A stretch of DNA of 64,000 bases from Pseudomonas sp. PA27(2017) (lineage in GTDB: Bacteria; Pseudomonadota; Gammaproteobacteria; Pseudomonadales; Pseudomonadaceae): positions 46,464-110,463 of the forward strand of contig NZ_MSXW01000052.1 in NCBI RefSeq assembly GCF_001945445.1. The letters run 5' to 3'. Shown here piece by piece: positions 50,690 to 60,097 of the stretch. Position numbers and translations under genes: made by a program. Under the pieces are notes generated by a model. The model saw only the letters and a program-made list of their open reading frames with translations. It was not told the origin of the DNA and did no database searches. Position 1 is the stretch's first letter. Every line of letters starts with the position of its first letter.

Positions 50690-51790
50690 ATGAGCATGAA
50701 ACGCCGGGCGTTTCTCGGCCTTAGCGCCACCCTGCTGGCTGCCGGCGCGGTCGGTGGCTGGAAGTTGACCCACACCGGTCACCAGCCGCTGCTGCTGTCG
50801 GCGCGCAACGATGAAGGCGGCAAGCATTATGCGGTCGGCTACCGGCTCGATGGCGAGCGCGCCTTCGTCACCCAGGTGACCGAGCGCTGCCATGACGTGG
50901 TGCCTCACCCCAGCCTGCCCCTGGCGCTGTTCGTCGGGCGCCGCCCGAGCACCGAGAGCTACCTGATCGACACCCGCGACGGCCGCCTGCTGCAGACCTT
51001 GCGCAGCGAACAGGATCGGCATTTCTACGGCCACGCGGTGTTCCACAAGGATGGTGAGTGGTTGTACGCCACCGAAAACGATACCCGCGATCCGGGCCGT
51101 GGGGTGATTGGTGCCTACCGCCTCGAAGGTGAGCGCCTGGTACACCGCGACGAGCTCTCCAGCCACGGCCTGGGCCCACACCAGCTGCTGTGGATGCCCG
51201 ATGGCGAAACCCTGGTGGTGGCCAACGGCGGCATCCGCACCGAGGCGGAAAGCCGGGTGGAAATGAACCTCGACGCCATGGAGGCCAGCCTGGTACTGAT
51301 GGCCCGCGATGGCACCCTGCACAGCAAGGAACAACTGCCCGAGCCGATGAACAGCGTGCGCCACCTGGCCGTGGCCAGCGACGGCACGGTGGTCAGCGGC
51401 CAGCAGTACATGGGCGATGCCATGGACGCCGTGCCGCTGGTGGCGATCAAACGCCCGGGCCAGCCGTTCCAGCACTTTCCCATGGCCGATGCACAACGCC
51501 AGATGATGAGCCAGTACACCGCCAGCGTCGCCGTGCACAGCGACTTGCGCCTGCTGGCGATGACCGCGCCACGCGGCAATCGCCTGTTCATCTGGGATCT
51601 GGACAGCGGCGCAGTGCGCCTGGATACCGCCCTGCCCGACTGCGCCGGCGTCGGCGCCGTGGAAAACGGCTTCGTGGTCAGCGCCGGCATCGGTCGCTGC
51701 CGCCTCTACGACTGCCGCAGCGAACGCATCGCCATGCAGCCGCTGGAGCTGCCGGCGGGGTTCTGGGACAATCACCTACGCCTGGCCTGA
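50690..51790 (+). CDS. Tat-exported DUF1513 protein
   Basis: A 366-residue protein with a twin-arginine signal (MKRRAFLGLSATLLAAG) that should send it folded to the periplasm. The mature part is a beta-propeller-like DUF1513 fold, with repeated strands such as AVFHKDGEWLYATENDTRDPGRG and GPHQLLWMPDGETLVVANGG. GGAG precedes the ATG, and it lies 4 bases after the second imelysin. Genes of this family are co-inherited with the di-haem protein and imelysins, implying a shared iron role; Tat export suggests it binds a cofactor before crossing. Confidence 0.9.
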   Translation: MSMKRRAFLGLSATLLAAGAVGGWKLTHTGHQPLLLSARNDEGGKHYAVGYRLDGERAFVTQVTERCHDVVPHPSLPLALFVGRRPSTESYLIDTRDGRLLQTLRSEQDRHFYGHAVFHKDGEWLYATENDTRDPGRGVIGAYRLEGERLVHRDELSSHGLGPHQLLWMPDGETLVVANGGIRTEAESRVEMNLDAMEASLVLMARDGTLHSKEQLPEPMNSVRHLAVASDGTVVSGQQYMGDAMDAVPLVAIKRPGQPFQHFPMADAQRQMMSQYTASVAVHSDLRLLAMTAPRGNRLFIWDLDSGAVRLDTALPDCAGVGAVENGFVVSAGIGRCRLYDCRSERIAMQPLELPAGFWDNHLRLA

Positions 51791-51830
51791 CGGGCAGGCA
51801 GGTGGCGGGAGCGGCCGTTATCCGATCCAT

Positions 51831-51926
51831 TGTGGGAGCCGCGACCTCGCGGCGAATTGCTCAGGCACCGCCGAAATAGGTAGTCAGGCTGCAATCGTTT
51901 CGCCCCGAGGTCGGGGCTCCCACAGG
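51831..51926. repeat. REP inverted pair
   Basis: TGTGGGAGCC and GGCTCCCACA enclose further short dyads (GCGACCTCGCGGC and CCCCGAGGTCGGGG). This is a Pseudomonas REP pair (BIME-like) at the end of the iron cluster. Confidence 0.8.
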
Positions 51927-51950
51927 TTGGTTTGAGTGGCTGCTTCTGCC

Positions 51951-52814
51951 TTAAAGCAACCCCAACTGCTCGGCCCTGGGCTCGTTGTCGGTGTATGGCG
52001 GCAATGGCGGCAGGCCCGGTAACCGCTCGCTCAACAGCTCGTGAAAACGCAGCGCCTGGGCCGCGGCCAGGTGGTTGTCCGGGGTATGCAGAAAGACATG
52101 GGGCGTCAGGCCCTGCTCGATCCAGGCGGCGACCTTGTCCAGCCAGGGCTCGAGAAACGGCTGGTTGGCATCCAGATCAGGCCCACCGATGAAACGCACC
52201 TGAGGGCTGTCCGTGAACGCCGCCGGGCGAATCGGCAGACGCGGTTTCTTGGCCTGGGCATGCAGCACCGCCGGGTCGCGGGAAGTGCAACTGAACAGCG
52301 CCCGGGAATCCAGGCAAATACGCTCCACGCCACGCTCGTGGAGCAGCCGGTTGAGTACCCGCTCCTCGTCGCCCTTGTCGAAGAACGCCGGATGGCGCAC
52401 TTCCACGGCGATCCGCCGGTTAGCGAATTCGTCCAGCCACACCGCCAGCTCACCCAGCCGCGAAGGGCCGAACTGCGCCGGCAGCTGCAACCATAGCGGC
52501 GTGATGCGCTCGCCCAGCGGTGCGAGCAGATCGAGAAATGCCTGGGTACTGTCCAACTGGTCGCGCAGGTCGCCTTCGTGGCTGATGTCCTTGTGTACCT
52601 TGGCGCAGAAACGAAAATGCGCCGGCATGCGCGCCTCCCAGCGCTCGAGCTTGTCCGCGTCGGGCCGTGCATAGAAGGTGGTATTGCCCTCCACCGCATT
52701 GAACACGCGGCAGTAGTGCTCCACGCTGTCGCTCATGTTCAGATCGGGCGGATAGAAGCTACCGCGCCAGGCGGACTCGTTCCAGGAAGGGCAACCAAGA
52801 AAATAGGGAAGCAT
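51951..52814 (-). CDS. DUF72 (YecE-like) protein
   Basis: A 287-residue TIM-barrel-type protein of the DUF72 family. It opens with YFLGCPSWNESAWRGSFYPPDL, and carries the NTTFYARPDADKLERWEARMPAHFRFCAKVHKDISHE core and VEVRHPAFFD. The ATG at 52814 begins at the conserved start of the family; the frame to 52931 adds unrelated residues. Function unknown, but conserved across bacteria. Confidence 0.85.
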   Translation of the reverse strand: MLPYFLGCPSWNESAWRGSFYPPDLNMSDSVEHYCRVFNAVEGNTTFYARPDADKLERWEARMPAHFRFCAKVHKDISHEGDLRDQLDSTQAFLDLLAPLGERITPLWLQLPAQFGPSRLGELAVWLDEFANRRIAVEVRHPAFFDKGDEERVLNRLLHERGVERICLDSRALFSCTSRDPAVLHAQAKKPRLPIRPAAFTDSPQVRFIGGPDLDANQPFLEPWLDKVAAWIEQGLTPHVFLHTPDNHLAAAQALRFHELLSERLPGLPPLPPYTDNEPRAEQLGLL

Positions 52815-52884
52815 CGTGAACCGCTGATCACTGTGAAGCGGCCATTGTGCCTGAGCGAAGCGATGGAAACAGGCCGTGAAGCGA

Positions 52885-53226
52885 TCAGGCGTAGAGATCG
52901 AGGCCCAGAACCTGCTGGGCATCCACGTCACGGGCGAACGCGGCGGTGCTGCTATAGCTGGCGATCGCCTGGGCGGCGCGGTTGCTCATGGCAGGCTGGT
53001 AGGTGGTATCCATCGAGCGCACGGGGAAGTTATCGGTGCTGGCATTGCTCTGCTGCACACGGCGGATCTGCGGGGTCTGTTCGAAGCCCTGGGTACCTGC
53101 GGTCGATGCCGGTTGCTCGCGCTTTACCTCTACTTCCCGGTTCGCCTCACGATAAGGCGTAACCGCAGTGCCCGAGCGGGGACCACGATCCGGTGAATAG
53201 GGCGCGATGTTACCGTCGATACGCAT
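52885..53226 (-). CDS. Conserved Pseudomonas protein, disordered
   Basis: A 113-residue protein rich in polar residues and lacking a clear globular core. Recognisable conserved elements are FEQTPQIRRVQQSN, FPVRSMDTTY, the NRAAQAIASYSSTAAF helix and the C-terminal VLGLDLYA. It lies beside tsaB, as related ORFs do in other Pseudomonas. No function is known; no signal peptide is seen. Confidence 0.7.
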   Translation of the reverse strand: MRIDGNIAPYSPDRGPRSGTAVTPYREANREVEVKREQPASTAGTQGFEQTPQIRRVQQSNASTDNFPVRSMDTTYQPAMSNRAAQAIASYSSTAAFARDVDAQQVLGLDLYA

Positions 53227-53345
53227 CAATGAAGGCTCGGCAGGAAGGCGTGCGGGAGTACTGGCAATTTAGCTGCGCCGTCGGCCCTTGGCAATGGATG
53301 TCGATAAGTTGACGACAAAAGGACGACCCCCTCGTCGCTCATTGC

Positions 53346-54038
53346 TCAAAAGCCTGCGGGCGGCGGCATTTTCGGCGTAGCGACCTGATCGCGCAGGTAG
53401 ATCGGCTGGGCCTGATCGGCCACCACCGCCTCGCCGCGAGCCCAGGCGAAACGGGCCAGACTCAGCAGGTCTTCGGCATGGGGCAGCATCGCGCCATCGC
53501 AGGCAGCGACCTGGCCAGCGATGCGCTCGGCGAAGGTGCCCCAACCGGTGCCGGCGCCAAACCACTCGCCGTGGGCGTCGTCCGGCAGTAGAGCGCGCTC
53601 CGGGGCCAGTACGGCTTCGCGCCCGACCAGACGCATCTCGCCCGCTTCGGCGCGGTAACAGCCCCAATAGACTTCATCCATACGCGCATCGATGGCGGCA
53701 GCGACCTGGCTGGCGCCGTGCTCGCGCTGGGCACGCTGCGCCAGCACGGCCAGATTGGAAACCGGCAGCACCGGGCGATCCAGAGCGAAGGCCAACCCCT
53801 GCACCACGCCAATGGCGATACGCACGCCAGTAAAGGCCCCTGGACCGCGCCCGAACGCGATGGCATCCAGCGCCGATAGCGCGACGCCCTGCTCGGCTAG
53901 CAGCGCCTTGATCATCGGCAGCAGTTTCTGCGCGTGCAGGCGCGGAATCACCTCGTAGTGGCTCGTCACGCGGCCGTCATGCAGCAAGGCGACGGAACAG
54001 GCTTCGGTGGCGGTATCGAGGGCCAGCAGAGTGGTCAT
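53346..54038 (-). CDS. tRNA t6A biosynthesis protein TsaB
   Basis: A 230-residue ASKHA-fold protein that partners TsaD in making threonylcarbamoyl-adenosine-37 of tRNAs reading ANN codons. The opening LLALDTATEACSVAL, the PMIKALLAEQGVALSALDAIAFGRGPGAFTGVRIA core and AAIDARMDEVYWGCY are diagnostic. The protein lacks its own nucleotide catalysis and stabilises TsaD. Length is normal. Confidence 0.94.
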   Translation of the reverse strand: MTTLLALDTATEACSVALLHDGRVTSHYEVIPRLHAQKLLPMIKALLAEQGVALSALDAIAFGRGPGAFTGVRIAIGVVQGLAFALDRPVLPVSNLAVLAQRAQREHGASQVAAAIDARMDEVYWGCYRAEAGEMRLVGREAVLAPERALLPDDAHGEWFGAGTGWGTFAERIAGQVAACDGAMLPHAEDLLSLARFAWARGEAVVADQAQPIYLRDQVATPKMPPPAGF

Positions 54039-54210
54039 GGCGATCTGTAGAGGTGGCTGAGCGGGCGGGCATTAAAACGGTTTGAGCTGGTTTTTTCCAG
54101 CGCAGCGAGCCAAGCGGCCTCGCCAGCAGGCAGTTCACCGGCCAGGCGGCTGTGGCCGGCGCCCAGAACAGGCGCCGGCCGATCAGCGGATCAGCGATCC
54201 GCCGCAGGGC

Positions 54211-54996
54211 TTACCACTTCTCGATGACGGGCTTGGCATCCCAGGCCTTGAGCGGCTCCTTGGACCAGGTGCCATAACCGGCATTGGGGAACACGATCCA
54301 TTCGGTGCCCCACTTCGCCGACTCGGCTTCGGCAGTGGCCCGCTGCTCGGCTACCGGCGTCTTGCGGAATCGCGCGTCGAAGTCATGCAGGGTATCGCCG
54401 AGCAGCATCACGATACGATAGTCCTTGGCGACCAGCGCACGACGCTCGACCTTGGGTGGCCCGAGCAGCAGCACGCTCTCGGCGCTGACCTGGGGCAGGT
54501 CGAGCTTCTTCAGAGCCTTGAGGGTGTAGTCTTTCTGCTCCTCGGAGCGGTCGGACACGTAACGGATGGTCACGCCCAGCTTGTCGGCGTGCTCGAGGAA
54601 TTTCTTGGCGCCCGGAATCAGCACAGGGTCACCGTCACGCTCCCAGGGCAGCCAGGTGTCCCAGCCATCGTAGGTGTGGCAGTTGGCGAGATCTCGCGCC
54701 AGCAACGCGGAGTTGTCGATCACCGTTTCATCCACGTCGGTGACGATGGCCAGCTTGGAAGGATCTTCGGCTGCCGCCACGGCGGCATCGAGTTTCTCGG
54801 TGGCGATGTTGTAGGCCTGCATCTGCAAGGCGCGAACTTCCGCAGATTGCTGCTGATAACGCAGCGCCATGGTGAACTGGTCAACCGAACACTCGCCCTT
54901 TTTCTCGGGGGCGCCGTCGGCCAGGGCGACGGATGCACTCAGTGCCGATACCACGAGGGCGATGGGCAAGCAGGCAAATCTTCTGTTCTGGGTCAT
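54211..54996 (-). CDS. Periplasmic acid phosphatase (HAD, lipoprotein e(P4)-like)
   Basis: A 261-residue exported HAD phosphatase. A signal peptide (residues ~1–24, ending ALADGA) precedes the catalytic TDVDETVIDNS motif, in which the first Asp is the nucleophile. Later motifs are RYVSDRSEEQKDYTLKAL and LLGDTLHDF. There is no lipobox, unlike Haemophilus e(P4), so the protein should be free in the periplasm. It splits nucleotides or phosphoesters to free phosphate. Confidence 0.88.
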   Translation of the reverse strand: MTQNRRFACLPIALVVSALSASVALADGAPEKKGECSVDQFTMALRYQQQSAEVRALQMQAYNIATEKLDAAVAAAEDPSKLAIVTDVDETVIDNSALLARDLANCHTYDGWDTWLPWERDGDPVLIPGAKKFLEHADKLGVTIRYVSDRSEEQKDYTLKALKKLDLPQVSAESVLLLGPPKVERRALVAKDYRIVMLLGDTLHDFDARFRKTPVAEQRATAEAESAKWGTEWIVFPNAGYGTWSKEPLKAWDAKPVIEKW

Positions 54997-55207
54997 GGAA
55001 TGCACTCTGATGGAGGGTGGTTGTAGCCGCCTTTCTCGAAGCTCTTCGTGACGGTCGATCAAGCCAGCAGACGCAACGACGCGCCGGCCGGAGTTCGGGC
55101 ATGCCGTGTGGCAAGGAAATCTCAGGATACTAGCGAAGCGGTACATGTCGTGCTGCACGAAAGCGACCTGAGCATAGCCAGTGTTGCCGCCGGCATGCCC
55201 AAAAACG

Positions 55208-55233
55208 ACAACGGCCCGCAAGCGGGCCGTTGT
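55208..55233 (-). terminator. Rho-independent terminator of adk
   Basis: Stem ACAACGGCCCGC / GCGGGCCGTTGT with an AA/TT loop; on the minus strand it is followed by CGTTTTTG. It lies 14 bases after the adk stop codon. Confidence 0.85.
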
Positions 55234-55247
55234 AGAAGTGGGTCAGG

Positions 55248-55895
55248 TCAGCTCAGCGCTGCCAGCACCTTGGCGGTGATCTGCTCGACCGAGCCGACGC
55301 CTTCGATGGCGCTGTACTTCGGCGTGCCCTCGGCGGCCGACAGCTTCTGGTAGAAATCCACCAGCGGCTTGGTTTGCGAATGGTAGACCGACAGGCGATG
55401 ACGCACGGTGGCTTCCTTGTCGTCGTCGCGCTGAATCAGCTCTTCACCGGTTTCGTCGTCCTTGCCGGCGACCTTCGGCGGGTTGTGCTCGGTGTGGTAG
55501 ACCCGGCCCGAGCCAGGGTGCACGCGGCGACCGGCGATGCGACCGACGATCTCTTCGTCGTCGACGGCGATTTCCACCACGTGGTCGATCTGCACGCCGG
55601 CATCCTTGAGGGCCTGGGCCTGCGGGATGGTGCGTGGGAAGCCGTCGAACAGGAAGCCGTTGGCGCAATCGGGCTGCGCAATGCGCTCCTTGACCAAGTT
55701 GATGATCAGCTCATCGGACACCAGACCGCCGGCGTCCATCACGCTCTTGGCCGCGAGGCCCAGCTCGGTGCCAGCCTTGACCGCAGCACGCAGCATATCG
55801 CCCGTGGAAATCTGGGGAATCGAGAATTTCTTGGTGATGAAACCTGCCTGAGTACCTTTGCCGGCACCGGGCGCCCCCAACAGAATCACGCGCAT
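55248..55895 (-). CDS. Adenylate kinase
   Basis: A 215-residue cytosolic enzyme, ATP + AMP = 2 ADP. The P-loop GAPGAGKGTQ lies at 7–16, the LID region with RVYHTEHNPPKV, and FDGFPRTIPQA is present. The four-Cys zinc LID of Gram-positive types is absent, as expected. The ATG has GAGGAG seven bases upstream. The length is standard. Confidence 0.98.
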   Translation of the reverse strand: MRVILLGAPGAGKGTQAGFITKKFSIPQISTGDMLRAAVKAGTELGLAAKSVMDAGGLVSDELIINLVKERIAQPDCANGFLFDGFPRTIPQAQALKDAGVQIDHVVEIAVDDEEIVGRIAGRRVHPGSGRVYHTEHNPPKVAGKDDETGEELIQRDDDKEATVRHRLSVYHSQTKPLVDFYQKLSAAEGTPKYSAIEGVGSVEQITAKVLAALS

Positions 55896-56231
55896 CGATG
55901 TGCTCCTCAAGTTCTTGGTAGTGATGGTGGACTCGCCTTGCGGGGCCAATCTCAACTGGGTTTCGCCAGCCCGGCCAGATGCCGAACTGTCGGAAGGTCG
56001 ATCAAGATACACAGCGCTCCAATGCCGCACAAGCCGTCGAAAGCCGCAGCCCATGGCGATTCGCCGCGCATTGGCCGTTACGCTTGTACAGCTTGAACGC
56101 AGCGGCGCGAGAGGCGCCATCCAACCAAAGTCGAAAGTGCTCCTCGCACCGCCAAACTATCGGCAGATCGCCGAAATTTCATGACCTTTCATAGCGTTTT
56201 CCCTTGATAAAGCGTTATCAGGCGATCCTGT
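55896..56231. other. Intergenic region, no gene seen
   Basis: This 336-base region lies between ppc and adk, both transcribed leftward. It should contain the adk promoter. No terminator for ppc with a T tract was seen, only the weak partial repeat GATAAAGCGTTATC at about 56207–56220. Confidence 0.5.
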
Positions 56232-58868
56232 TCAACCGGTGTTGCGAAGCCCTGCGGCAATACCCGCCACGCTGACCAGTAACGCCTGCTCCAGAGCGCT
56301 TCCGGCCTCCTGCTCGCGCTGCCGGGAACGAGCCAGCAGCTCGGCCTGCAACAGGTGCAACGGGTCCAGATAAGTGTTGCGCACGGTAATGAATTCCAGG
56401 GTCTCGGGGCTGTGGGTCAACAGCTGCGACTGGCCGGTCAGACCTAGCACCACCTTGCTCGCCTGCGACAATAGGTCGCGTAAATGAGCACCCAGCGAGT
56501 GCAGCTCACTCTCCACCAGACGCTCGTCGTACAGCCGCGCGATCGACTCGTCGGCCTTGGCCAGCACCATCTCGAGCATGTCGATACGGGTACGGAAGAA
56601 CGGCCACTGCTCGCGCATTTCCCGCAACGTATCGCCTTCACCACGAGCTAGCGCGCCTTGCAGAGCGGCCTCCCAGCCCAGCCAGGCGGGCAGCATCAGG
56701 CGTGTCTGGGTCCAGGCGAAAATCCACGGGATCGCTCGCAGGCTCTCCACACCACCCTCGCGCCGCTTGGCCGGTCGGCTGCCCAGCGGTAGGCGGCCAA
56801 GCTCCTGCTCGGGCGTGGCCTGGCGGAAGTACTCGACGAACTGCGGATGCTCGCGCACCACACTGCGGTAGGTGGCTACGCCACCGGCGGCCAGTTTGTC
56901 CATCTGCTCGCGCCAGGCTTGCCGGGGCGCAGGCGGCGGCAGCACTGTGGCTTCCAATACTGCCGCCAGATAAAGGTTGAGGTTCTGCTCGGCGATATCC
57001 GGCATGCCGAACTTGAAACGGATCATCTCGCCCTGCTCGGTGGTGCGGAAGCGCCCGTTCACCGAGCCGGGCGGCTGCGACAGGATTGCCTCGTGAGCCG
57101 GGCCACCGCCGCGCCCCACAGTGCCGCCGCGGCCGTGGAACAGCAAAAGCTCGACGCCATGCTCACGGCAGATCCTCACAAGGCTCTCCTGCGCACGATA
57201 CTGCGCCCAGGCCGCTGCCGTGGTGCCGGCATCCTTGGCGGAATCCGAATAGCCGATCATCACTTCCTGCGGCCCCTGCAGGCCGGCGCGATAATCCGGC
57301 AGACCGAGCAACCGCTCGATGGCGACGGCGGCGTTGTCCAGGTCCGCCAGGGTCTCGAACAGCGGCACTACGCGCATCGGGCGGCGCAGCCCGGCTTCCT
57401 TGAGCAGCAGCTGCACGGCGAGCACGTCCGAGGCGGCGCCGGCCATGGAAATCACGTAGGAGCCCAGCGAAGCCGCCGGTGCAGCCGCCACCTCGCGGCA
57501 GGTGGCGAGCACTTCGGCGGTGTCGGCGCTGGGATCGAAGTCGCTCGGCAACAAAGGCCGGCGTCCTTTCAATTCCTCCTGCAGGAATGCCAGCCGCTGC
57601 TCTTCGTCCCAGCTGTCGTAGCGGCCCAGGCCCAGGAACTCGGTAATCTCGGTGATTGCTGACGCGTGGCGGGCAGCGTCCTGGCGCACGTCGAGGCGCA
57701 CCAGGAACAGCCCAAAAGTGCTGACCCGACGTAGGAAATCCAACAGCGGGCCATCGGCGATCACGCCCATGCCGCAGTCGTGCAGCGAGCGATAGCAGAG
57801 CAGCAACGGCTCGCGCAGATCGGCGTTGTCGTGCAACACCTGGGCCGGTGGGTTGACCGGGCCGGCGAGCGATTCGTGGGCCCAGGCGCGGGTCGCGCGC
57901 AGTCGCTCGCGCAGTTGCTTGAGCACCGCGCGGTAGGGCTCTGCGCTGTCACCGGCGCGTGCGCGCAGCTCGTCGTTGGCGCGCTGCATGGACAGCTCGG
58001 CAGCCAGGCTGTCGATGTCGCGCAGGTACAGGTCGGCGGCCATCCAGCGCGCCAGCAGCAGCACCTCGCGGGTGATCTTGGCGGTGACATTGGGGTTGCC
58101 GTCGCGATCGCCGCCCATCCACGAGGCGAAACGAATCGGCGCGGCGTCCAGCGGCAGGCGCTGCCCGGTTTCGCGCTGCAACGCCTGGTCGGCCTTGCGC
58201 ATCACCGTCGGTAGCGCATACCACAGGGAATTCTCGATCACCGCGAAGCCCCACTTGGCTTCATCCACCGGCGTGGGCCGCACGCGGCGGATTTCCTCGG
58301 TGTGCCAGGCCTCGGCGATCAACCGTTGCAGGCGGCTGGTAATGGATTCACGTTCGGCGCTCGACAGGTCGTTGTGATCCTGCTCGGCAAGCTGCGCGGA
58401 AATGGCGTCGTATTTCTGGATCAGCGTGCGCCGCGACACCTCGGTGGGGTGTGCGGTGAGCACCAGTTCGATATCCAGCTCAGCGACCTGGCGGGCCAGG
58501 GCTTCGGGCTCATGACCATTGGCGCGCAAACGCTGCAGCAACTCGTCGAACACGCGGTTTTCGAAGGGTTGCGCTTCGTCGGCGCCACGGCGGCGCACAC
58601 GGTGGTATTGCTCGGCGATATTGGCCAGGTTGAGAAACTGGTTGAAGGCCCGCGCCACCGGCAGCAGCTCGTCATCGTGCAACCCGTCGAGGGTCTCGCT
58701 AAGCTGCCGTGCGCCGTCGGCCGAGCCCTGGCGCGCGGCCTTGGCGCCCTTGCGAATACGCTCGATCTTGTCGAGAAAGGCCTCGCCGTACTGATCGCGG
58801 ATGGTGCTGCCGAGCAGCTCACCGAGCTGGTGAACATCCTCGCGTAGACGTGCATCGATTTGCGTCAT
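56232..58868 (-). CDS. Phosphoenolpyruvate carboxylase
   Basis: An 878-residue cytosolic enzyme that fixes bicarbonate onto PEP to give oxaloacetate, replenishing the TCA cycle. Active-site segments are VLTAHPTEVSRRT near residue 138, the GYSDSAKDAGTTAA lysine-loop, and HGRGGTVGRGGGPAHEAILSQP. The C-terminal QALLVSVAGIAAGLRNTG is the normal family end with the allosteric site. Length is standard. Confidence 0.97.
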   Translation of the reverse strand: MTQIDARLREDVHQLGELLGSTIRDQYGEAFLDKIERIRKGAKAARQGSADGARQLSETLDGLHDDELLPVARAFNQFLNLANIAEQYHRVRRRGADEAQPFENRVFDELLQRLRANGHEPEALARQVAELDIELVLTAHPTEVSRRTLIQKYDAISAQLAEQDHNDLSSAERESITSRLQRLIAEAWHTEEIRRVRPTPVDEAKWGFAVIENSLWYALPTVMRKADQALQRETGQRLPLDAAPIRFASWMGGDRDGNPNVTAKITREVLLLARWMAADLYLRDIDSLAAELSMQRANDELRARAGDSAEPYRAVLKQLRERLRATRAWAHESLAGPVNPPAQVLHDNADLREPLLLCYRSLHDCGMGVIADGPLLDFLRRVSTFGLFLVRLDVRQDAARHASAITEITEFLGLGRYDSWDEEQRLAFLQEELKGRRPLLPSDFDPSADTAEVLATCREVAAAPAASLGSYVISMAGAASDVLAVQLLLKEAGLRRPMRVVPLFETLADLDNAAVAIERLLGLPDYRAGLQGPQEVMIGYSDSAKDAGTTAAAWAQYRAQESLVRICREHGVELLLFHGRGGTVGRGGGPAHEAILSQPPGSVNGRFRTTEQGEMIRFKFGMPDIAEQNLNLYLAAVLEATVLPPPAPRQAWREQMDKLAAGGVATYRSVVREHPQFVEYFRQATPEQELGRLPLGSRPAKRREGGVESLRAIPWIFAWTQTRLMLPAWLGWEAALQGALARGEGDTLREMREQWPFFRTRIDMLEMVLAKADESIARLYDERLVESELHSLGAHLRDLLSQASKVVLGLTGQSQLLTHSPETLEFITVRNTYLDPLHLLQAELLARSRQREQEAGSALEQALLVSVAGIAAGLRNTG

Positions 58869-59031
58869 ACCAGTCTCCCTGCGCCTCTGCGTGAACCCTC
58901 AGATTGCCCAGCCGCGGCGTGCCTGACAAGCCGCCATACGACCAAAGCAGGTGATTGCACGCGCGAACATCCGCCGGAACGCCGCCGAACGGCTCGGGTC
59001 TCTAGCAAACACGTCCTGCACCGAGGTTCCT

Positions 59032-59376
59032 ATGAAGATTCGCCAGCTCGTCCAGCAATGGGAACAGAACGCCACCGGCCGCCTGACCAGCACGCCCTAT
59101 CAAGTGCACCTGGATGTCGAAGCCGCTGCACGCCTGGCCGCGCTGAGCCATATGTACCCCAAGCGCCGCCCCGAAGAATTGCTGGCAGAGTTGCTGGCCG
59201 CCGCACTGGAAGACCTGGAGGCCAGCCTGCCTTACGTGCAAGGCACCCAGGTAGTGGCCACCGATGAAGAAGGCAACCCGATCTACGAAGACGTCGGGCC
59301 CACCCCGCGCTTTCTCGAATTGGCCCGCCACTACCGCCAGGAGATCGATGGCGAACAGCCACCAGCCACATCTTGA
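59032..59376 (+). CDS. Conserved Pseudomonas protein (PA3688-like)
   Basis: A 114-residue cytosolic protein from the ATG at 59032 with GAGG upstream. It begins MKIRQLVQQWEQNATGRL and contains a helical HLDVEAAARLAALSHMYPKRRPEELLAELLAAALEDLEASLPYV region plus VVATDEEGNPIYEDVGPTPRFLEL. The stretch around EELLAEL resembles a small DNA- or protein-binding ribbon. Some databases call such proteins 'type 1 pili tip component', which nothing in the sequence supports. It lies next to ppc, as in P. aeruginosa. Confidence 0.78.
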   Translation: MKIRQLVQQWEQNATGRLTSTPYQVHLDVEAAARLAALSHMYPKRRPEELLAELLAAALEDLEASLPYVQGTQVVATDEEGNPIYEDVGPTPRFLELARHYRQEIDGEQPPATS

Positions 59377-59529
59377 ATTGGTCGGTCATGCCACGCGCAG
59401 GCCGCAGAACACGCGACCTGTGCCGTTTTTCTGGCGGCACCATGCTGGCAATCCGCTTTTTTCCCTGAACGTTTCTTGCCGCAGCCAACTCACAGAACTA
59501 TGCCGTAGCGACCACTGGTCGCCGGAGAA

Positions 59530-59557
59530 CAACTTACTCGGTTGCTTTCGCTCCTGA
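59530..59557 (+). promoter_or_regulatory. Putative AlgU (sigma-22) promoter
   Basis: CAACTT (59530–59535) and TCCTGA (59552–59557) are separated by 16 bases, close to the GAACTT-N16/17-TCTGA consensus of AlgU. The downstream lipoprotein pair includes lptF, whose P. aeruginosa counterpart is AlgU-dependent. Two positions differ from consensus. Confidence 0.5.
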
Positions 59558-59627
59558 GCTCCGCACGGCAGGTAACCATCGTGGAACCGACTGTTTTGCC
59601 AGTTACTCATCAATGGAGTTGCACACC

Positions 59628-60053
59628 ATGACCACTAAAACTGCCCCAATCACTCGTACCAAACTGGCCAGCTGGAAGGTTGCTGCGCTGGCCATTGGCA
59701 GCAGCGTGCTGCTGGCTGGCTGCGCGGGCAATCCGCCTAGCGAGCAGATGGCCGTGACCAAGTCCGCGGTCAACGAAGCCGTCAGCTCCGGCGGTGTCGA
59801 ATTCGCCCCAGTACAAACCCGATCCGCTCAGGACAAACTCAAGCAGGCCGAGCTGGAGTTGGTTAGCAAGAATTACGAGGAAGCCAAGCGTCTGGCCGAA
59901 CAGGCCGAGTGGGATGCTCGCGTAGCAACCCGCAAGACCCAGGCAGCCAAGGCTGACAGGGCGCTTCAGGATGCTCAGCAGGGCATCGAGGAACTGCGTC
60001 AGGAAGGCATGCGTGGCGCCCAGCAGATCCGTATCCAGGGTCAGCAGCAATAA
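59628..60053 (+). CDS. DUF4398 lipoprotein
   Basis: The 141-residue lipoprotein starts at the ATG at 59628 (GGAG upstream); an ATG five codons earlier lacks a site. A signal and lipobox LAGC place it in the outer envelope. The DUF4398 region is helical (QDKLKQAELELVSKNYEEAKRLAEQAEWDARVA). It precedes lptF, whose first half also has a DUF4398-like domain. It probably acts in the envelope stress response. Confidence 0.85.
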   Translation: MTTKTAPITRTKLASWKVAALAIGSSVLLAGCAGNPPSEQMAVTKSAVNEAVSSGGVEFAPVQTRSAQDKLKQAELELVSKNYEEAKRLAEQAEWDARVATRKTQAAKADRALQDAQQGIEELRQEGMRGAQQIRIQGQQQ

Positions 60054-60097
60054 CGCCCCGCCACCGCTTTCGCCAATTCATAGAAGGATGAACGACC

